Notes: generated by a model from the sequence alone, not told the origin. DNA of 6,641 bases from an uncultured Collinsella sp. (GCA_938023085.1 CALHDP010000139.1:1-6641), one strand, 5' to 3'; shown: positions 1 to 5,316, counted from the first letter of the stretch. A program made the numbers and translations.

Positions 1-129
1 GTCGTTCCCACAGGACTGCCCGGCGTTGTAAGATTGCCGACCCGTTCCTTGATAACCAGAACGTCCCCGCGACGAGGGACGTCCAGAACCGCGGCCCCCA
101 TCGGAACCGCGGCGATAGTCATTTGTCAT
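1..129 (-). CDS. N-terminus of a probable division transpeptidase (FtsI/PBP), cut by window edge
   Basis: Only the first 43 codons are present; the frame is open to base 1. They encode a polar, Gly/Arg/Ser-rich stretch (MTNDYRRGSDGGRGSGRPSS and onward), which looks like the disordered cytoplasmic tail that precedes the membrane anchor of many actinobacterial penicillin-binding proteins. No transmembrane segment or catalytic motif is reached, so the identity rests on position: in dcw clusters the gene after mraZ, rsmH and ftsL is normally ftsI/pbpB, the septal peptidoglycan transpeptidase. I chose the ATG at 127-129, 17 bases after the ftsL stop. A second ATG at 120-122 opens another frame (MTIAAVPMGAAVLDVPRRGD) that also stays open to base 1, so the frame is not certain. 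No strong Shine-Dalgarno sequence is visible for either, which suggests translational coupling to ftsL. Confidence 0.6.
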   Translation of the reverse strand, partial: MTNDYRRGSDGGRGSGRPSSRGRSGYQGTGRQSYNAGQSCGND

Positions 130-146
130 ACTCAGCTACCGTCTTG

Positions 147-617
147 CTACTGAGCGGTCGCGGTCGCGTTGGCGCCCGCGGCTGCATCCTGCGAAAAGTC
201 AAGTGTAACGCTCTCGCTGGGCTCCACCATGCCATAAGCGCCCGCAAGGTCGCGAATGCGCGTGTCGGCGCCATAGACCGAATGCATGACCTCCAGGTCG
301 GAGCTCTCATCGGTCGCCTTTTCGAGCGTGTTGGTAAGCTCGGCGTTGCTGTTGAGCACCTGGGCCGTAACGCCGGCGAGCGCCACGCGGGCGACGCCGA
401 TCGTCATGAAGATGGCCGCAATGATGCAAAACGTTTTAAGAACGCTCATGAAAACCGGGCTTACCACCTGGTTTGCCTGACGGCCCGCGCCCGTGTAGAC
501 ATCAAAGCGCGGCGCGCGCTGCTCACGGGGAGCAACGGGGGCCTGCGGCGTCTCACGATAGGCGGGCATGGCGTTCATATCATAGGCGAGTGCTGCGCTT
601 GAAGTGTTGTAGCCCAT
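147..617 (-). CDS. ftsL: FtsL-like septum formation protein
   Basis: A 156-residue bitopic membrane protein. Residues 1-55 are a polar cytoplasmic tail with Pro/Ala and Arg; residues about 57-82 form one hydrophobic transmembrane segment (core LKTFCIIAAIFMTIGVARVA). Residues about 84-130 form a helical, coiled-coil-like stretch ending IRDLAGAYGMVEPSE, which resembles the conserved end of FtsL/DivIC proteins (I..A...GM..P). The last 15 residues are Ala/Thr-rich. FtsL is a small divisome protein that works with FtsB/DivIC and FtsQ/DivIB to activate septal wall synthesis by FtsW-FtsI. The family is poorly conserved in sequence, so the call rests on topology plus the place between rsmH and the putative ftsI. 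The start ATG at 615-617 follows a good GGGAGG ribosome binding site (627-632). The 90-base gap to rsmH shows no clear promoter or terminator. Confidence 0.72.
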   Translation of the reverse strand: MGYNTSSAALAYDMNAMPAYRETPQAPVAPREQRAPRFDVYTGAGRQANQVVSPVFMSVLKTFCIIAAIFMTIGVARVALAGVTAQVLNSNAELTNTLEKATDESSDLEVMHSVYGADTRIRDLAGAYGMVEPSESVTLDFSQDAAAGANATATAQ

Positions 618-707
618 GATATGCCGCCTCCCATCCCGAGTACGTTGGTAGTGTGTTTAAGCTTCGTTTATGGTGCGAGCGGGAGGTCCAATATCGCGCG
701 GTCGCGT

Positions 708-1673
708 CTACAGACGCTGCGCCACGCGGATTTTGGCTGATCTCGCCCGAGGGTTGCGCTCAACCTCATCAGGCTGGGCAACCAAGGGTTTGCGGGTGAT
801 GACCTTGAGTATCGGCACGTTGCCGCACACGCACACCGGAATCTCCGGCGGACACGTGCACCCCTGGCTCATCTCCTTAAAGTGGTTCTTTACGATACGG
901 TCCTCGAGCGAGTGATACGAGATGACGCAGATACGTCCGCCCGGGTTGAGCCACCTGGTGGCGGCATCAAGCCCTCGTTCGAGCACATCGAGCTCGTGAT
1001 TGACCTCGATGCGAATGGCCTGGAAACTTTTCTTGGCCGGGTGTCCACCATGCCGACGAGCGGCAGCCGGGATACCCGCCTTGATGATCTCGACAAATTG
1101 GCCGGTGGTTTCGATCGGTTCTTGCTCGCGGCGGCGCACGATCTCGCGCGCGATCTGCGAGGCAAACTTCTCTTCGCCGTAGACGCGTAGAATCCGGGCG
1201 AGGTCGTGTTCGTTATAGGTGTTGATGACCTCAGCTGCGTTTAAGGTGTTATTACCCGGATCCATCCGCATGTCCAATGGGGCGTCCTCGTTATACGAAA
1301 AGCCCCTGCCAGGGATATCGAGTTGCGGCGACGAAACGCCCAAATCGAACAGGAAGCCATCGACCCCGGGCACCTCGGCCGAGCAAAGCAGCTCGTCCAA
1401 GTCGCCGAAGTTGCCCTTCAGCAGCTGGTGCGGAACGCCGGGAACCTCGCGGTCCAGACGGGCGCCAGCGGCCTCGAGGGCCATGTCGTCCTGATCGACG
1501 CCGAGCAAAAGGCCCGTCTCCCCCACCTGCGCGGCCATCTTTACCGAATGGCCGGCACCGCCAAGGGTGCAATCGCAGACAACGGAGCCGCTCTTTAGCC
1601 GCAGCGACTCAAGCACTTCGCCGAGCATGACAGGTTCATGCCGATATTCTTGTGTCAAGATCCCACGCTCCAT
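708..1673 (-). CDS. rsmH: 16S rRNA (cytosine(1402)-N(4))-methyltransferase RsmH
   Basis: The 321-residue product (family usually about 300-320) is a full RsmH/MraW, the SAM-dependent enzyme that N4-methylates C1402 of 16S rRNA in the ribosomal P site. Visible family motifs are HEPVML (12-17), the SAM-binding DCTLGGAGHS (34-43) and LGVDQD (57-62), DGFLFDLGVSSPQLD (105-119), RGFSY...APLDMRMD (123-138), HPAKKSFQAIRIEVNHEL (211-228), GGRICVISYHSLEDRIVKNHF (245-265) and the C-terminal NPRARSAKIRV (307-317). A cysteine cluster CTCPPEIPVCVC (272-283) is seen in many Gram-positive homologues and may bind a metal; that is inference. The gene starts 20 bases after the mraZ stop, so the two are very likely co-transcribed. 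The ATG at 1671-1673 has only a weak ribosome binding site. A TTG at 1656-1658 (giving MTQEYRHEPVML) has GGAG about 9 bases upstream and is a credible alternative start. Confidence 0.97.
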   Translation of the reverse strand: MERGILTQEYRHEPVMLGEVLESLRLKSGSVVCDCTLGGAGHSVKMAAQVGETGLLLGVDQDDMALEAAGARLDREVPGVPHQLLKGNFGDLDELLCSAEVPGVDGFLFDLGVSSPQLDIPGRGFSYNEDAPLDMRMDPGNNTLNAAEVINTYNEHDLARILRVYGEEKFASQIAREIVRRREQEPIETTGQFVEIIKAGIPAAARRHGGHPAKKSFQAIRIEVNHELDVLERGLDAATRWLNPGGRICVISYHSLEDRIVKNHFKEMSQGCTCPPEIPVCVCGNVPILKVITRKPLVAQPDEVERNPRARSAKIRVAQRL

Positions 1674-1693
1674 CCGTTACCCGTGCCTTGCCC

Positions 1694-2128
1694 TTACGAG
1701 AAGAAGAGGTCCAGCAGGGCCTCATCGTCATCGTCCTCATCGGCCGCGGCGCGATCCCAAACCTCAAGGTGGTCGTAGTTGCCCACAACCGTGACCTCGC
1801 GGTCGAGGTTCGCCTGCTTGCGGAGAGACTCGGAAAGACCGATACGACCGGCACTGTCCACATCCATCGACGTGGTGCGCTTGTTGATCGCCCTCATGAG
1901 CTTCTGGTCATTAATGTCACGCGGGTTAAAACCCTCGTGGCCCTCACGACCCGCGAAGAGTCCTTCGACCCACTTATCGAAGGCCTCGGCAGAGAACACG
2001 TACAGAGCATCGACATCCAGGGCTTTGAACACGCGAACGTGCTCTCCAAGCTCCTCGCGAAGGGGTGCAGGCAGGGACAGACGACCTTTTGCATCGAGAT
2101 TGCGCTCGTATGCACCAGTCATTCCCAT
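1694..2128 (-). CDS. mraZ: MraZ, division/cell wall cluster regulator
   Basis: A 144-residue MraZ, first gene of the dcw cluster. Two SpoVT/AbrB-type half-barrel repeats are visible: LDAKGRLSLPAPLR (11-24) and DVDSAGRIGLSESLR (89-103), each followed by the hydrophobic stretch typical of the family (ALYVFSAEAFDKW; VTVVGNYDHLEVWD). MraZ forms a ring-shaped oligomer that binds tandem TGGGN-like repeats at its own promoter and represses the dcw genes (known for E. coli). Such repeats occur directly upstream here. The C-terminus is an acidic tail (DEDDDDEALLDLFF, about 130-143). The start ATG at 2126-2128 sits 6 bases after GGAGG; the in-frame ATG at 2120-2122 is further from it and less likely. 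It heads the mraZ-rsmH-ftsL-ftsI unit. Confidence 0.96.
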   Translation of the reverse strand: MGMTGAYERNLDAKGRLSLPAPLREELGEHVRVFKALDVDALYVFSAEAFDKWVEGLFAGREGHEGFNPRDINDQKLMRAINKRTTSMDVDSAGRIGLSESLRKQANLDREVTVVGNYDHLEVWDRAAADEDDDDEALLDLFFS

Positions 2129-2133
2129 GTGCG

Positions 2134-2139
2134 CCCTCC
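2134..2139 (-). promoter_or_regulatory. Ribosome binding site of mraZ
   Basis: A strong GGGGAGGG run on the minus strand (plus-strand ccctcccc) lies about 6 bases before the ATG at 2128. It decides in favour of that ATG over the one two codons later. Confidence 0.8.
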
Positions 2140-2164
2140 CCTCGGTTACTCAGATGGCACGTAC

Positions 2165-2218
2165 GCGGGGAACCACCCCGCCTGTCGACGTCATCAATAA
2201 TATGGGGAACCGCCCCAT
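2165..2218. repeat. Two near-identical palindromes, GGGGAACCRCCCC
   Basis: Two perfect inverted repeats with six-base arms share the same core. At 2165-2181 GCGGGG-AACCA-CCCCGC, and at 2202-2218 ATGGGG-AACCG-CCCCAT. The 13-base cores at 2167-2179 and 2204-2216 differ in one base and are spaced 37 bases apart. The right copy fills the spacer between the -35 and -10 of the mraZ promoter; the left copy falls in the mRNA leader, where it could fold as a short GC hairpin. They may be operator sites, or the TGGGG half of the right copy may belong to the MraZ operator. The binding protein is unknown. Confidence 0.6.
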
Positions 2219-2225
2219 TTTTCAA
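2197..2225 (-). promoter_or_regulatory. Sigma-70-type promoter of the mraZ (dcw) operon
   Basis: On the minus strand TTGAAA (2225-2220) and TATTAT (2202-2197) are separated by exactly 17 bases, each matching the consensus in five of six positions. Transcription would start near 2190, giving a leader of about 60 bases before the mraZ ATG. The spacer holds a palindrome and a TGGGG element, so a repressor bound there would block polymerase directly. Confidence 0.8.
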
Positions 2226-2259
2226 CACCTTTCCCCACCCCTTCACCCACCCCGCCCCA
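2213..2259 (-). promoter_or_regulatory. Tandem TGGGN repeats, probable MraZ operator; G-quadruplex-capable
   Basis: On the minus strand TGGGG begins at 2259, TGGGT at 2249, TGGGG at 2237 and TGGGG at 2217, giving spacings of 10, 12 and 20 bases. The first pair is exactly TGGGN-N5-TGGGN, the arrangement known for E. coli MraZ. Their place just upstream of and inside the promoter of mraZ itself fits autoregulation. The same stretch, 2258-2233, contains five G runs with loops of 1, 1, 4 and 1 bases, so the non-template strand meets the usual sequence rule for an intramolecular G-quadruplex. Confidence 0.6.
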
Positions 2260-2268
2260 CCATTCCAC

Positions 2269-2284
2269 CCCCAATATGTTGTAA
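2269..2284. promoter_or_regulatory. NrdR-box-like site (weaker copy)
   Basis: CCCCAATATGTTGTAA matches the central and strongly conserved positions of the NrdR box (ACACWATATATWGTGT) but not its outer bases. It lies 41 bases, about four helical turns, from the better copy at 2310-2325. NrdR normally binds paired boxes on the same face of the helix to repress ribonucleotide reductase genes. Confidence 0.4.
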
Positions 2285-2313
2285 AACACCCCCGAGCATA
2301 TGTTCGAAAACAC
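2274..2313. repeat. Imperfect 16-base direct repeat, period 24
   Basis: ATATGTTGTAAAACAC (2274-2289) and ATATGTTCGAAAACAC (2298-2313) differ at two adjacent bases. A third ATATGTTGTG begins at 2315. The repeat gives the region a low-GC, phased look unlike the flanking sequence. It overlaps the NrdR- and LexA-like sites and could be a different operator altogether. Confidence 0.55.
2293..2306. promoter_or_regulatory. SOS (LexA) box-like site
   Basis: On the minus strand CGAACATATGCTCG matches the Gram-positive/actinobacterial LexA box CGAACRNRYGTTCG at 13 of 14 positions; the one change is in the right half-site (GTTCG to GCTCG). It sits between the two NrdR-like boxes and about 70 bases upstream of the mraZ -35, which is far for simple LexA repression of that promoter. 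No recognisable gene starts on the plus strand nearby. Confidence 0.4.
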
Positions 2314-2327
2314 AATATGTTGTGTTT
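2308..2327. promoter_or_regulatory. NrdR-box-like dyad (strong copy)
   Basis: A perfect inverted repeat with eight-base arms AAACACAA (2308-2315) and TTGTGTTT (2320-2327) around TATG. The inner 16 bases ACACAATATGTTGTGT fit the NrdR box consensus at every conserved position. NrdR is the ATP/dATP-sensing repressor of ribonucleotide reductase operons; no nrd gene is present in this window, so its target here would be the dcw operon or an unrecognised transcript. Confidence 0.5.
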
Positions 2328-2340
2328 ACAGCAAAGGCGG

Positions 2341-2493
2341 GATGCCACCTGTAGAACCACGCCCGCGAACCTCAACCTTCAAGTTGACCTTGAGGCGATT
2401 TTTACGTCCCTTTACACGCCGTTCACATCGCCCCCAAACTCCCCCACCCACGACACACACGGCCCACCACCGCGTCGGTGTCTGGCGCAAAAT
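2341..2493. other. Gene-free stretch between the mraZ control sites and the xerD hairpin
   Basis: No convincing gene is seen. The stretch holds an inverted repeat CCTCAA (2370-2375) ... TTGAGG (2390-2395) with an inner TCAAC/GTTGA pair (2372-2376/2383-2387), which looks like an operator or weak hairpin. It also holds a second TGGGG-N5-TGGGG pair on the minus strand (T at 2446 and 2436, with a further TGGGT at 2450). Base use is strongly strand-asymmetric: C runs on plus, G runs on minus. Confidence 0.5.
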
Positions 2494-2555
2494 GGGACGG
2501 GCCCCAGATTGCCCATGCGCGCAAAAGTGCGTCTCGGCAATCTGGGGCCCGTCCC
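2494..2555. terminator. Very long perfect hairpin behind xerD, likely terminator or dispersed repeat
   Basis: Two 20-base arms (2494-2513 and 2536-2555) are exact reverse complements, with a 22-base loop that itself contains CGCA-AAAG-TGCG. In the xerD transcript the hairpin begins about 35 bases after the stop and is followed by ATTTTG; on the plus strand it is followed by CTTTAATATTTATAA. It may end transcription from either side. The length and perfection of the stem exceed those of the other two terminators in the window, which fits a repeated (REP- or MITE-like) hairpin unit as well. Confidence 0.7.
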
Positions 2556-2560
2556 CTTTA

Positions 2561-2574
2561 ATATTTATAAATAT
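2561..2574. repeat. 14-base perfect AT palindrome
   Basis: ATATTTATAAATAT reads the same on both strands and lies between the xerD stop and the long hairpin, in an otherwise GC-rich setting. It could serve as the AT-rich tail for plus-strand termination, or mark the edge of an inserted repeat unit. Confidence 0.6.
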
Positions 2575-2590
2575 GCAGGTCAGCGAGGTG

Positions 2591-3532
2591 CTAGCGATGT
2601 GCCAGCGGATGCGCCGCCAGATAGACCTCGGTCAGTTGCGTGCGGTCGACATGCGTGTAGACCTGCGTGGTCGAAATATCGGCATGGCCCAAAATCTCCT
2701 GCAGCACACGCAGGTCGGCACCGCCCGCGAGCATGTGGGTGGCAAAGGAGTGGCGCAAGGTATGGGGATGGAGCCCCACCAGCCCCACCTGACGCCCATA
2801 CCGCTCGCATATCGCATGCACGGCCTGGCGCGACAGGCGACGTCCGTTCTTATTTAAAAAGACCGCCGAGGTCTCGGTTCCGCGGGCATGGGCCGCCAAG
2901 CGAGAACGTCCCTCAGTTACATAGAGCATCAGAGCTCGCGCCGCGCTTCCCACCAGCGGGGACAGGCGTTCCTTTGAGCCCTTACCGCGAACGAGTACAA
3001 AGCCATCGTCAATATGGATATCGCCCACATCGAGCCCCACCAACTCGCTCACACGCAAACCGCATCCGTAGAGCACTTCCAAGATGGCATGGTCGCGCAA
3101 GCCCATCTCGCCCTCGGGGAAGTCTTGATCGAGCAGAGCCGAGACATCCTCCACCGATAGATACTCCGGCAAACGCTCAGCCTTTTTAGGCAGGCGCAAC
3201 GCCGCCGTTGGATTTTGGGCTACAGCCCCATCGCGCACCAAAAAGGCATGCAGGCCCTTCACGGCTGCAAGCGCACGCTCCACCGAGGCATCGGAATAGC
3301 CCCCATCGCGACGGTCGGCGACAAAGCCCTCCACGACCTGACGAGTCACCTCTTCAAAAGACACAATACCCGCCCGCTCCAGATAGGCGCAGTACGTCGT
3401 CAGGTCACGACGATAGGCCGCAATCGTGTTGCGCGCCAAACCCCGCTCGACCGCGAGGTAATCGAGATACTCCCCCGCCGCCACGGCGAGCGACGAGGGA
3501 GTAGCTTCGGTATGTTCCTTATTCGCCGGCAC
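2591..3532 (-). CDS. xerD: Xer-type tyrosine site-specific recombinase, XerD-like
   Basis: With the GTG at 3530-3532 the product has 313 residues, near the usual 295-310 for XerC/XerD. Residues about 13-105 form the SAM-like core-binding domain (EYLDYLAVERGLARNTIAAYRRDL); residues about 120-313 form the catalytic domain. All tyrosine recombinase residues are visible: Arg160 in GLRVSEL, Lys184 in RGKGSKERL, His257 and Arg260 in HPHTLRHSFATH, His283 in LGHADISTT and the nucleophile Tyr292 in QVYTHV. Xer recombinases resolve chromosome dimers at dif during division. XerC versus XerD cannot be fully settled by eye; the pyrG neighbour, as in mycobacteria, favours XerD. The frame runs further upstream inside pyrG, but that part reads as a shadow. 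The GTG lies 2 bases after the pyrG stop with only a poor ribosome binding site, suggesting translational coupling. A later GTG 16 codons in is possible. Confidence 0.93.
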   Translation of the reverse strand: MPANKEHTEATPSSLAVAAGEYLDYLAVERGLARNTIAAYRRDLTTYCAYLERAGIVSFEEVTRQVVEGFVADRRDGGYSDASVERALAAVKGLHAFLVRDGAVAQNPTAALRLPKKAERLPEYLSVEDVSALLDQDFPEGEMGLRDHAILEVLYGCGLRVSELVGLDVGDIHIDDGFVLVRGKGSKERLSPLVGSAARALMLYVTEGRSRLAAHARGTETSAVFLNKNGRRLSRQAVHAICERYGRQVGLVGLHPHTLRHSFATHMLAGGADLRVLQEILGHADISTTQVYTHVDRTQLTEVYLAAHPLAHR

Positions 3533-3534
3533 CC

Positions 3535-5196
3535 TTAGTCCGTAGCGAGGTTCATGGGCGTCACCTGCAGACGGTCGACACCCTCGTGCTGGCCGATCGA
3601 AGCGCGTACGAACTCGCGGAACAGCGGCTGCGGGTTGGTCGGGCGGCTCTTGAACTCGGGATGAGCCTGGGTTGCCACATACCACGGATGCACGTCGCGC
3701 GGCAGCTCGACCATCTCGACCAGGCGCTCGTCGGGCGACAGACCCGAGATAACCAAACCGGCGTCCTCGAGCTGGTCACGGAAGGCGTTGTTGAACTCAA
3801 AGCGGTGACGGTGACGCTCGTAGACGAGCTCCTCGCCATATGCCTCGCGAGCAAGGGTATCGGCGGCGAGCTTGCACGGATAGGCGCCCAGGCGCATGGT
3901 GCCGCCCTTCTCGGTCACGTCCTCCTGCGAGCTCATCAGATCGATGACGCTAAACGGGCCGTCCGGATCGAACTCGGAGGAGCTGGCGCCGGCAAGGCCG
4001 ACGACGTTGCGGGCGAACTCGCACACGGCCACCTGCATACCCAGGCAAATGCCCAGATACGGAATCTTGTGCTCACGGGCAAACTCGGCCGCGAGGATCT
4101 TGCCCTCCAGGGCGCGCTTGCCAAAGCCGCCGGGGACCAGGATGCCCGAGGCGTCGCCCAGAACCTCGGAGACATTCTGCTCGTCGAGGCTCTCGCCGTC
4201 GACCAGCTGGACGTCCACATGGCGATCGTAGAAGACGCCCGCATGGTGCAGGGCCTCGATAACCGACAGGTACGCATCGGGCAGCTGCGTGTACTTACCC
4301 ACGACGGCGATCTTCACCTTGTCGGCGTGATGGTTGGCGTGATTCTGTTTGCGCAGGAACTCGTTCCACTCGCTCATGTCGCGCTCACGCGGATCCAGAC
4401 CCAGGCGCTCGCAAATGCGCAGGTCAAAGTCCTGCTCGGCAAGCAGCTGGGGAACATCGTAAATGCTCGCGCAATCCTCGTTGGTAAAGACGCAATCGGT
4501 GTCGACGTCGCAGAAGCTTGCGATCTTTCCGCGGATAGCGTCATCGATATGGTGGTCGGAGCGCAGCACGATGATATCGGGCTGGATACCAAAGCTGCGG
4601 AGCTCCTTGACGGAATGCTGCGTGGGCTTGGTCTTGACCTCGTGGGCGGCGGCGATATAAGGAACGAGTGACACGTGGATGTAGCAGACGTTCTCGGGGC
4701 CGGCCTCCTTGCGGTACTGGCGGATGGCCTCAACAAACGGCTGCGACTCGATGTCGCCGATCGTGCCGCCCAGCTCGGTGATGACCACATCGGAGCCGGT
4801 CTGCTCCTCGATGCGGCGGAACTTGTCCTTAATGGCATTGGTGACGTGGGGAATCACCTGCACGGTACCGCCCAAAAAGTCGCCGCGACGCTCACGGGCG
4901 ATTAGGCTTTTGTAGATGGCACCGGTCGTAAAGTTGGAATCGCGGGTCAGGTTCTCATCAATAAAGCGCTCGTAATGACCCAGGTCCAGGTCGGACTCGT
5001 AACCATCCTCGGTAACGAAGACCTCACCATGCTGGAAGGGGCTCATGGTACCGGGGTCGACGTTCAGATACGGGTCGGCCTTCTGCATCGTTACTTTGTA
5101 GCCACGCGACTTGAGCAGACGGCCCAGCGAGGCCGCGGTGATACCCTTGCCCAGGGACGAAACCACGCCACCGGTTACGAACACATGCTTGGTCAT
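3535..5196 (-). CDS. pyrG: CTP synthase (glutamine hydrolysing)
   Basis: A complete 553-residue CTP synthase (family about 535-555), which aminates UTP to CTP using ATP and glutamine, the last step of pyrimidine nucleotide synthesis. The N-terminal amidoligase domain (about 1-270) opens TKHVFVTGGVVSSLGKGITA with the P-loop at 13-18 and continues KADPYLNVDPGTMSPFQHGEVFV (39-61) and DGYESDLDLGHYERF. The C-terminal glutamine amidotransferase domain (about 294-540) has GGFGKR (356-361), the nucleophile Cys384 in YLGICLGMQ, and the triad partners His512 and Glu514 in QAHPEF. RHRHRFEFN (461-469) is also typical. The ATG at 5194-5196 is fixed by the conserved first residues; its ribosome binding site is weak (AGG 9 bases away). 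It is the first gene of a pyrG-xerD unit with its own promoter and leader. Confidence 0.98.
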   Translation of the reverse strand: MTKHVFVTGGVVSSLGKGITAASLGRLLKSRGYKVTMQKADPYLNVDPGTMSPFQHGEVFVTEDGYESDLDLGHYERFIDENLTRDSNFTTGAIYKSLIARERRGDFLGGTVQVIPHVTNAIKDKFRRIEEQTGSDVVITELGGTIGDIESQPFVEAIRQYRKEAGPENVCYIHVSLVPYIAAAHEVKTKPTQHSVKELRSFGIQPDIIVLRSDHHIDDAIRGKIASFCDVDTDCVFTNEDCASIYDVPQLLAEQDFDLRICERLGLDPRERDMSEWNEFLRKQNHANHHADKVKIAVVGKYTQLPDAYLSVIEALHHAGVFYDRHVDVQLVDGESLDEQNVSEVLGDASGILVPGGFGKRALEGKILAAEFAREHKIPYLGICLGMQVAVCEFARNVVGLAGASSSEFDPDGPFSVIDLMSSQEDVTEKGGTMRLGAYPCKLAADTLAREAYGEELVYERHRHRFEFNNAFRDQLEDAGLVISGLSPDERLVEMVELPRDVHPWYVATQAHPEFKSRPTNPQPLFREFVRASIGQHEGVDRLQVTPMNLATD

Positions 5197-5214
5197 ATTG
5201 AGTTACCTGCGCTT

Positions 5215-5246
5215 CCCGTAGAAGTTGTTTATCCACATCTTACGGG
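5215..5246 (-). promoter_or_regulatory. pyrG leader hairpin with a DnaA box in its loop
   Basis: CCCGTA (5246-5241) and TACGGG (5220-5215) on the minus strand are perfect complements and would form a stem at the very 5' end of the pyrG transcript, beginning about 2-3 bases after the inferred start. The loop carries TGTGGATAA, i.e. TTATCCACA on plus (5229-5237), a perfect DnaA box. No U-tract follows, so it is not an intrinsic terminator, and it does not cover the start codon. Confidence 0.45.
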
Positions 5247-5254
5247 TCTTCATT

Positions 5255-5283
5255 GTAATACTCGCGCCGCGGACCGTTCGCAA
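5255..5283 (-). promoter_or_regulatory. Candidate pyrG-xerD promoter
   Basis: On the minus strand TTGCGA (5283-5278) and TATTAC (5260-5255) are 17 bases apart, each matching the sigma-70 consensus in four of six positions. It lies between the upstream terminator and pyrG, where a promoter is needed. The overlapping TACAAT (5257-5252) is a better -10 but has no properly spaced -35. Start predicted near 5248, leader about 50 bases. Confidence 0.5.
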
Positions 5284-5316
5284 TTTTTCTCGCGTGCGAT
5301 TGCATTTCTCAATCTT

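Noticed and set aside
618..707. Possible internal promoter or terminator between rsmH and ftsL
   Set aside because: No paired -35/-10 and no stem with a T tract was found; only the ftsL ribosome binding site is supported.
2300..2857. Plus-strand frame starting next to the SOS-like box, a possible damage-induced gene
   Set aside because: Its first part reads through C-runs and the long hairpin and the rest is antisense to xerD; no ribosome binding site or spaced promoter was found.
2065..3189. A 374-codon plus-strand frame across the mraZ-xerD gap
   Set aside because: It crosses the regulatory region and runs antisense through xerD, with Pro/Arg/His-rich low-complexity translation, no ribosome binding site and no family motif.
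3533..3685. N-terminal extension of XerD into pyrG
   Set aside because: The extra 51 residues would overlap the pyrG end, are Pro/Arg-rich and resemble no Xer N-terminus; the GTG at 3532 gives a normal family length.
3586..4671. A 361-codon open frame on the plus strand, antisense to pyrG
   Set aside because: It lies wholly inside a fully conserved CTP synthase gene; its Leu/Val/Ala/Asp-rich, motif-free translation is what the complement of a high-GC gene gives.
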